Below are positions 14,420-18,208 of a DNA stretch of 18,208 nt, in pieces. A model generated the notes under the pieces. That model worked only from the letters and a program-made list of their open reading frames with translations. It was not told where the DNA came from and made no database searches. The position numbers were made by a program, and so were the translations under genes. Position 1 is the first letter of the stretch. Every line of letters begins with the position of its first letter. The DNA lies in NCBI GenBank assembly GCA_964545045.1, contig CAZJEN010000043.1, positions 1 to 18,208 on the forward strand. The letters are read 5' to 3'. The stretch is from SIG307 sp964545045 (GTDB taxonomy: Bacteria; Bacillota; Clostridia; Lachnospirales; Lachnospiraceae).

Positions 14420-15352
14420 ATGAATGAAAATGTTTCAAAGAATCTCAGAAAGCTGAGACTGGAAAAGAAGTTGACCCAGGAGCAGGTGGCGGAAAAGCTT
14501 GGCGTCAGTGCCCAGTCGGTGTCACGTTGGGAAACGGCGGCTTCTTTTCCGGATATTATGTTATTGCCGGAGATATCCAGATTGTACGGTGTGCTGGTGG
14601 ATGATTTGTTTAAGGATGATTTGCAGGGATATGACAAGCTGTCCGACCGGTTGGTGGCGGTGTATTATGATACCATGAGGTTCGAGGACTTTACCGCAGC
14701 CGTACAAGAGTACGAACGGATGGAAAAGGAAGGGACCATGGAGGCCCAGGATTACAGCGGACGCACTTGGCTGTATGAAAGAATGATCTATATGTCTACA
14801 AAAAGTATTTTGGAAGATTATGATAAGACCCTTGAGTTGAGCAAGGAAACAGATCCGGAGCTGTATTTCAGTGCGAAATATAGGAAGTTAGCATTCCGAT
14901 GTGGTTTTACAGCGGAAGGTCCGCTGTGTATTGAGGAACAGGTGCAGGCGGTAAAGGAGCAGCCGGAGGACTCCAGAGAATGGGCTTGTCTGGAGGCTGC
15001 CTATTATATGACAAAACAGTACGAGGAGTGCTATCGGGTGGCAAAGGAGGCCATTGCAAAATTCCCGGAGGATTCGGATCATTATGGTCATGCCGGTGAT
15101 GCGTGTGAGGAATTGGGAAGGTATGAGGAGGCATATTGGTACTGGGAAAAGCGTCATGAATTGGATCCGGAGAAGTTAGATTGCTTATATGGAATTGCGT
15201 TTTGCCGTGAGAAATTGGGCGAGTATGAGAAAGCCTATGAGGCATGGATGCGGATTGTGGGCATATTGAATGAGTGGAAGGAAGAAATCGATGTAAAGTT
15301 CCCGATGAGAAAGGCTGAGGAATGTAAGGAGAAGATGGGAAAACAGGAGTAA
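14420..15352 (+). CDS. XRE-family HTH regulator with TPR-like C-terminus, copy 2
   Basis: A 310-residue paralog of the preceding gene. The HTH (about residues 5-62) has recognition part SAQSVSRWETAASFPD, differing from copies 1 and 3 mainly in AAS for GAT. The C-terminal helical repeats again contain KEQPEDSREWACLEAAYY and the FPMRKAEECKEKMGKQE tail. ATG 14420 follows AAGGAG (14406-14411) with 8 nt spacing; an in-frame ATG at 14381 would place the leader hairpin inside the gene and has no ribosome site. It has its own promoter and leader and a clear terminator, so it is probably a separate transcription unit. It arose by tandem duplication that included flanking control DNA. Confidence 0.88.
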   Translation: MNENVSKNLRKLRLEKKLTQEQVAEKLGVSAQSVSRWETAASFPDIMLLPEISRLYGVLVDDLFKDDLQGYDKLSDRLVAVYYDTMRFEDFTAAVQEYERMEKEGTMEAQDYSGRTWLYERMIYMSTKSILEDYDKTLELSKETDPELYFSAKYRKLAFRCGFTAEGPLCIEEQVQAVKEQPEDSREWACLEAAYYMTKQYEECYRVAKEAIAKFPEDSDHYGHAGDACEELGRYEEAYWYWEKRHELDPEKLDCLYGIAFCREKLGEYEKAYEAWMRIVGILNEWKEEIDVKFPMRKAEECKEKMGKQE

Positions 15353-15356
15353 GGAC

Positions 15357-15397
15357 AAAGTTCGCATTTGTGGCGTGGCTACGGATGCGAGCTTTTT
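15357..15397 (+). terminator. terminator of the second regulator
   Basis: AAAGTTCGCAT (15357-15367) pairs with ATGCGAGCTTT (15385-15395) with one G-U, followed by TT. The loop contains TGTGGCGTGG, also found in the terminator of copy 3. Confidence 0.8.
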
Positions 15398-15418
15398 GTA
15401 TTTGTCGGTAAAAAGAGC

Positions 15419-15457
15419 GTTTTAACCGAGTTTTACTTTGACAAAACTCTTAAAAAC
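15419..15457. other. nested AT-rich inverted repeat between copies 2 and 3
   Basis: GAGTTTT (15428-15434) pairs with AAAACTC (15443-15449), extended outward by GTTTTAA (15419-15425) with TTAAAAAC (15450-15457). No T-tract follows. Role unknown; it has no counterpart between copies 1 and 2. Confidence 0.4.
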
Positions 15458-15483
15458 TGAGAGCCCTCACTTAAATTGTGATA

Positions 15484-15512
15484 TGGATTTTTTGAAATGT
15501 TTCCTGTATGAT
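15484..15512 (+). promoter_or_regulatory. promoter of the third XRE/TPR regulator
   Basis: -35-like TGGATT (15484-15489), 17-bp spacer, -10 TATGAT (15507-15512); same register as copy 2. Confidence 0.55.
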
Positions 15513-15518
15513 AAGGTC

Positions 15519-15573
15519 AAGAAGTCTTCTTATTGTAGTAAAAAGTAGATTCGGTAGCGCGTGCCGGATTTGC
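15519..15573 (+). promoter_or_regulatory. operator-like palindrome and leader hairpin of the third regulator
   Basis: AAGAAG-T-CTTCTT (15519-15531) follows the -10 box. Then 15545-15556 pairs with 15562-15573 around loop GCGCG: 12 bp with several G-U pairs. The hairpin ends 25 nt before ATG. Confidence 0.7.
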
Positions 15574-15598
15574 GAAGGGATGAAAAGGAGAGTATAGG

Positions 15599-16528
15599 AT
15601 GAACGACAATTTTTCAAAGAATCTCAGAAAGCTGAGATTGGAAAAGAAATTGACCCAGGAGCAGGTGGCGGAAAAGCTTGGCGTAAGTGCCCAGTCGGTG
15701 TCCAGGTGGGAGACGGGAGCTACCTTCCCGGATGTGATGATGTTGCCGGAGATATCGAAATTGTATGGAGTGCTGGTGGATGATTTGTTTAAGGAAAGCC
15801 TGCGGGGGTACGACAATTTGGCGGACCGTTTGTTGGCGGTGTATGAGGATACCTATAAGCATGAGGATTTTATGACGGCGTACCTGGAATTTGAGCGAAT
15901 GGAAAAAGAAGGAACCATGACGGCGGAGGATTATCGGGGATACGGCTGGCTGCATAATGCGATGAGAGGTGTATGCAAGAAGAAAGTTTTGGAGTATTAT
16001 GGAAAGTCAATGGAGTTAAGTAAAGATAACGATACAGAGTTCTATTACCTTATGAAATGTAATCTGCATACGGTTCGTATTGACTTGGGAGAGGGACCAA
16101 AGTGCATTGAGGAACAGCTACAGGCTGTAAAGGATGAACCGGAAAATGTAGGTGAATTGGTATGTTTAGTAAGTGTTTATTATTGGACGGGGCAATATGA
16201 GGAATGTTACCGGGTAGTAAAAGGTGCCATTGCAAAATATCCGGAGGACCCGCGCTTTTACGATCTGGCTGGAGATGTATGTGACGAATTGAAAAAGTAT
16301 GACGAGGCTTTTTATTACTGGGAAAAGCATATGGAACTGCAATCGAGATGGTTGAATTCCTTATTTTCCATTGCATTTTGTCGGGAGAAACTGGGAGAAT
16401 ATGAGAAGGCCTATGAGGCATGGATGAGAATAGTGGATATTATGATTGGACAAGGTGCCGAGGTAAGCGCAAGATTTCCGATGAAAAAGGCAGAAGAATG
16501 TAAGGCAAAGCTGGAAAAGCAGAAGTAA
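15599..16528 (+). CDS. XRE-family HTH regulator with TPR-like C-terminus, copy 3
   Basis: A 309-residue paralog of the two preceding genes. The HTH (about residues 5-62, recognition part SAQSVSRWETGATFPD) is almost the same as in copy 2. The middle part has diverged most (KDEPENVGELVCLVSVYY where copies 1 and 2 have KEQPEDSREWACLEAAYY), which suggests a changed ligand or partner with a conserved DNA target. The tail FPMKKAEECKAKLEKQK is kept. ATG follows AAAAGGAG. It has its own promoter, leader hairpin and terminator. Confidence 0.88.
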   Translation: MNDNFSKNLRKLRLEKKLTQEQVAEKLGVSAQSVSRWETGATFPDVMMLPEISKLYGVLVDDLFKESLRGYDNLADRLLAVYEDTYKHEDFMTAYLEFERMEKEGTMTAEDYRGYGWLHNAMRGVCKKKVLEYYGKSMELSKDNDTEFYYLMKCNLHTVRIDLGEGPKCIEEQLQAVKDEPENVGELVCLVSVYYWTGQYEECYRVVKGAIAKYPEDPRFYDLAGDVCDELKKYDEAFYYWEKHMELQSRWLNSLFSIAFCREKLGEYEKAYEAWMRIVDIMIGQGAEVSARFPMKKAEECKAKLEKQK

Positions 16529-16537
16529 GAGAAGAAG

Positions 16538-16576
16538 GTCGTATCTGTGGCGTGGGCTGCGGATGCGACTTTTTTG
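16538..16576 (+). terminator. terminator of the third regulator
   Basis: GTCGTATC (16538-16545) pairs with GATGCGAC (16562-16569) with one G-U, followed by TTTTTT. The loop TGTGGCGTGGGCTGCG matches that of the copy 2 terminator. Confidence 0.85.
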
Positions 16577-16628
16577 CCGGATTTTGTGGTTTTATAACGA
16601 AAAGTCCCTCATTTTTTTGTAAAATCTC

Positions 16629-16658
16629 TTGAAAACTCGCTCATTTTTTTGTTATACT
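16629..16658 (+). promoter_or_regulatory. promoter of the AAA ATPase gene
   Basis: -35 TTGAAA (16629-16634), 18-bp spacer, -10 TATACT (16653-16658). A 13-bp sequence CTCATTTTTTTGT occurs at 16608-16620 and again inside the promoter at 16640-16652. The leader is only about 17 nt. Confidence 0.65.
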
Positions 16659-16681
16659 ATGAATGAGAGAGGAGGACGCAC

Positions 16682-18034
16682 ATGGAAGAATTGTACTTGA
16701 GGCGAAAAATAGATTCCTTTTTAAACGAGTGGAAGCATTCCGAAAATCGAAAACCATTGATTGTGAAGGGACCGCGTCAGGTGGGAAAGACGGAGTCGAT
16801 TCGCCGGTTTGCAATGGAGGCATACCGGAATGTTGTATATATAAATTTTGTAGAGGAACCGAAGTATAAAAAAATAACCGAAGACGGTTATAAGACGGAG
16901 GATATTATTCGTAATATTTCCCGCATTGATCCGGGAAAAAGATTTGAAGAAGGAGAAACACTCTTATTCTTCGATGAATTGCAGGAGTACCCGGAAATTG
17001 CTACGGCGCTTAAGTTTTTCTGTATTGACGGACGTTTTGATGTGATTTGCAGCGGCTCGCTGTTGGGGATTCATTATAAACGAATCGAGAGTAACAGTGT
17101 AGGTTATAAATCGGATTATGACATGTGTTCTATGGATTTCGAAGAGTTTTTATGGGCTAAGGGATATGGAGAAGCGGTTACTGAGGAAATGTTAGAACAC
17201 ATGAAGGCGCAGAAACCGTTTAATGAGACAGAGATGACAACCTATAGTAACCTGTTTTTAGATTACTGTATTTTAGGCGGAATGCCGGCGGTAGTAAGAG
17301 AATACATTAGGCGTGATACATTTGAAGGAACACTGGAAGTTCAAAGGCAATTATTGGAGGATTACAAGGAGTATATCCGAAAATATGCAGAGGGACTTGA
17401 CCAGACAAGAATTCTGAATGTGTTTGAACAGATTCCGTTACAATTGGCAAAGGATAATAAAAAGTTTCAAATATCCAAGATTGCAAGCGGAGCAAGGTTT
17501 AAGGATTATCGCGGCTGTATCGAGTGGTTGAGAGACGCAGGTGTTGTGAATGTATGCTATTGTTTGAACGCTCCCGAATTGCCGCTAAAAGGAAACTACG
17601 ATGATACAAAGTATAAGTTATACTTCTTTGATACGGGGCTTTTTGTGGCGATGTTAGATGAGGAAGCTCAGGAAGACTTAAGAGCGAATAAAAATCTGAG
17701 TGTGTATAAAGGAGCATTATATGAGAACATTGTCGGCGAAGCGTTAGTGAAGATGGGATATGGTCTGTACTATTATAAGAAAGACGATTCCACCTTGGAA
17801 GAGGATTTCTTTGTACGTACACAGGATCGCTTGGTTCCGGTGGAGGTAAAGGCCACCAGAGGAACGGCAAAATCGTTGCGTACGTTAATTCGTAGCGAGG
17901 CTTATCCGGATATTTTCTGGGGAATAAAGCTTATGGCAGGGAATATAGGAACCAGTGATGATATCGTTACATTTCCGTATTTTTGTACGTTTTTATTAAA
18001 GAGGTATTTAAAAGAGAAGCAAGGCAAAGCATGA
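16682..18034 (+). CDS. AAA ATPase with DUF4143-type C-terminal domain
   Basis: A 450-residue protein of the common prokaryotic AAA_14/DUF4143 type. Walker A GPRQVGKT is at 30-37, Walker B LLFFDE at 94-99, and a sensor-like GSLLG at 125-129. The C-terminal part has EEDFFV...VPVEVKA (about 395-416), which resembles the acidic/EVK core of PD-(D/E)XK nuclease folds and is standard for this family. Function of the family is not established; members spread horizontally and often stand alone, as here. ATG follows AGGAGG (16670-16675). It ends at a shared terminator facing argS. Confidence 0.9.
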   Translation: MEELYLRRKIDSFLNEWKHSENRKPLIVKGPRQVGKTESIRRFAMEAYRNVVYINFVEEPKYKKITEDGYKTEDIIRNISRIDPGKRFEEGETLLFFDELQEYPEIATALKFFCIDGRFDVICSGSLLGIHYKRIESNSVGYKSDYDMCSMDFEEFLWAKGYGEAVTEEMLEHMKAQKPFNETEMTTYSNLFLDYCILGGMPAVVREYIRRDTFEGTLEVQRQLLEDYKEYIRKYAEGLDQTRILNVFEQIPLQLAKDNKKFQISKIASGARFKDYRGCIEWLRDAGVVNVCYCLNAPELPLKGNYDDTKYKLYFFDTGLFVAMLDEEAQEDLRANKNLSVYKGALYENIVGEALVKMGYGLYYYKKDDSTLEEDFFVRTQDRLVPVEVKATRGTAKSLRTLIRSEAYPDIFWGIKLMAGNIGTSDDIVTFPYFCTFLLKRYLKEKQGKA

Positions 18035-18055
18035 TGTAAGTGAATAGAATTATTT

Positions 18056-18098
18056 AAGTAAAAGTCCGCAAAAACCAAGAAAATGCGGACTTTTACTT
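18056..18098. terminator. bidirectional terminator between the ATPase gene and argS
   Basis: A perfect 15-bp inverted repeat (18056-18070 with 18084-18098) around a 13-nt A-rich loop. On the plus strand a TTGCTCTTTTTT follows; the minus strand reads into argS 3' flank, so it can serve both convergent genes. Confidence 0.88.
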
Positions 18099-18106
18099 GC
18101 TCTTTT

Positions 18107-18208
18107 TTACATCTCCTCCGGACACTCCATCCCAAGCAATTCGCATCCGTCCGTCAGTACCTTTTGTACCAGGTCCGTCAGCAAAAGACGGGCCTTTTTT
18201 TCGTGGTC
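18107..18208 (-). CDS. argS: arginyl-tRNA synthetase, C-terminal fragment
   Basis: The last 33 codons of a gene entering from the right. The translation ends RLLLTDLVQKVLTDG then CELLGMECPEEM and stop, which matches the C-terminal helical (DALR) anticodon-binding domain of ArgS, whose members usually end in LLG(V/I)xAPExM. The enzyme charges tRNA-Arg in the cytoplasm. Only the 3' end is in the window, so catalytic motifs cannot be checked. Confidence 0.82.
   Translation of the reverse strand, partial: DHEKKARLLLTDLVQKVLTDGCELLGMECPEEM

Noticed and set aside
14299..15546. Conserved short frames overlapping the promoters of regulator copies 2 and 3 (MDFLNVFLYDKFKKSS and MDFLKCFLYDKVKKSS)
   Set aside because: They look like a small peptide pair, but neither ATG has a ribosome site, there is no secretion signal, and the similarity is explained by conserved promoter and operator DNA.
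15578..15600. Five-codon leader peptide ATGAAAAGGAGAGTATAG overlapping the ribosome site of regulator copy 3
   Set aside because: Copy 2 has ATGTAA at the same place and copy 1 reads past its start, so it is not conserved.

Overview
This 18.2 kb window looks like chromosome of a low-to-moderate-GC Gram-positive anaerobe of the class Clostridia, most likely a Lachnospiraceae member. That is inferred from strong AGGAGG ribosome sites, sigma-A type promoters, tRNA genes without encoded CCA, an ECF sigma factor paired with a DUF4179-type membrane anti-sigma factor, and an ABC-F protein of the Bacillus YfmM type. No phage, plasmid, insertion sequence or CRISPR array was seen.

Layout. 1-345: end of a tRNA operon (Val partial, Leu, Arg) closed by a perfect terminator. 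341-643: a palindrome-rich stretch holding an interrupted second copy of the tRNA-Arg 3' end, then a promoter that runs straight into a terminator. 644-3296: iron alcohol dehydrogenase plus aldehyde dehydrogenase, probably one alcohol/aldehyde operon. 3362-4915 (minus): ABC-F ATPase. 5039-5133 (minus): a candidate C-rich small RNA with its own promoter and terminator. 5283-6119: TerC-family membrane protein. 6186-6410: tiny asparagine-rich protein. 6424-6739: a roughly 316-bp multi-arm inverted-repeat element. 6935-8855: ECF sigma/anti-sigma pair. 8991-12983: rhodanese, THUMP-domain RNA methyltransferase, MATE transporter and nucleoside hydrolase, all on the plus strand. 13329-16528: three tandem paralogous XRE-HTH/TPR-like regulators, each with its own promoter and leader. 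16682-18034: AAA ATPase with a DUF4143-type C-terminus. 18107-18208 (minus): 3' end of argS.

Most coding genes are housekeeping or accessory metabolism. The novelty lies mainly between genes: (i) the minus-strand small RNA at 5039-5133, with four CCCC motifs in predicted unpaired segments; (ii) the leaders of the three regulators, which share a 12-bp/5-nt hairpin whose stem is kept by compensatory changes, plus a common AGAAGTCTTCT palindrome; (iii) the long palindromic element at 6424-6739; (iv) the split duplicate of the tRNA-Arg 3' end.

Functional links: the two dehydrogenases would interconvert alcohols, aldehydes and acids. The sigma/anti-sigma pair is a self-contained envelope-signal module. 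The three regulators have almost the same recognition helix, so they probably see overlapping operators and may cross-regulate.
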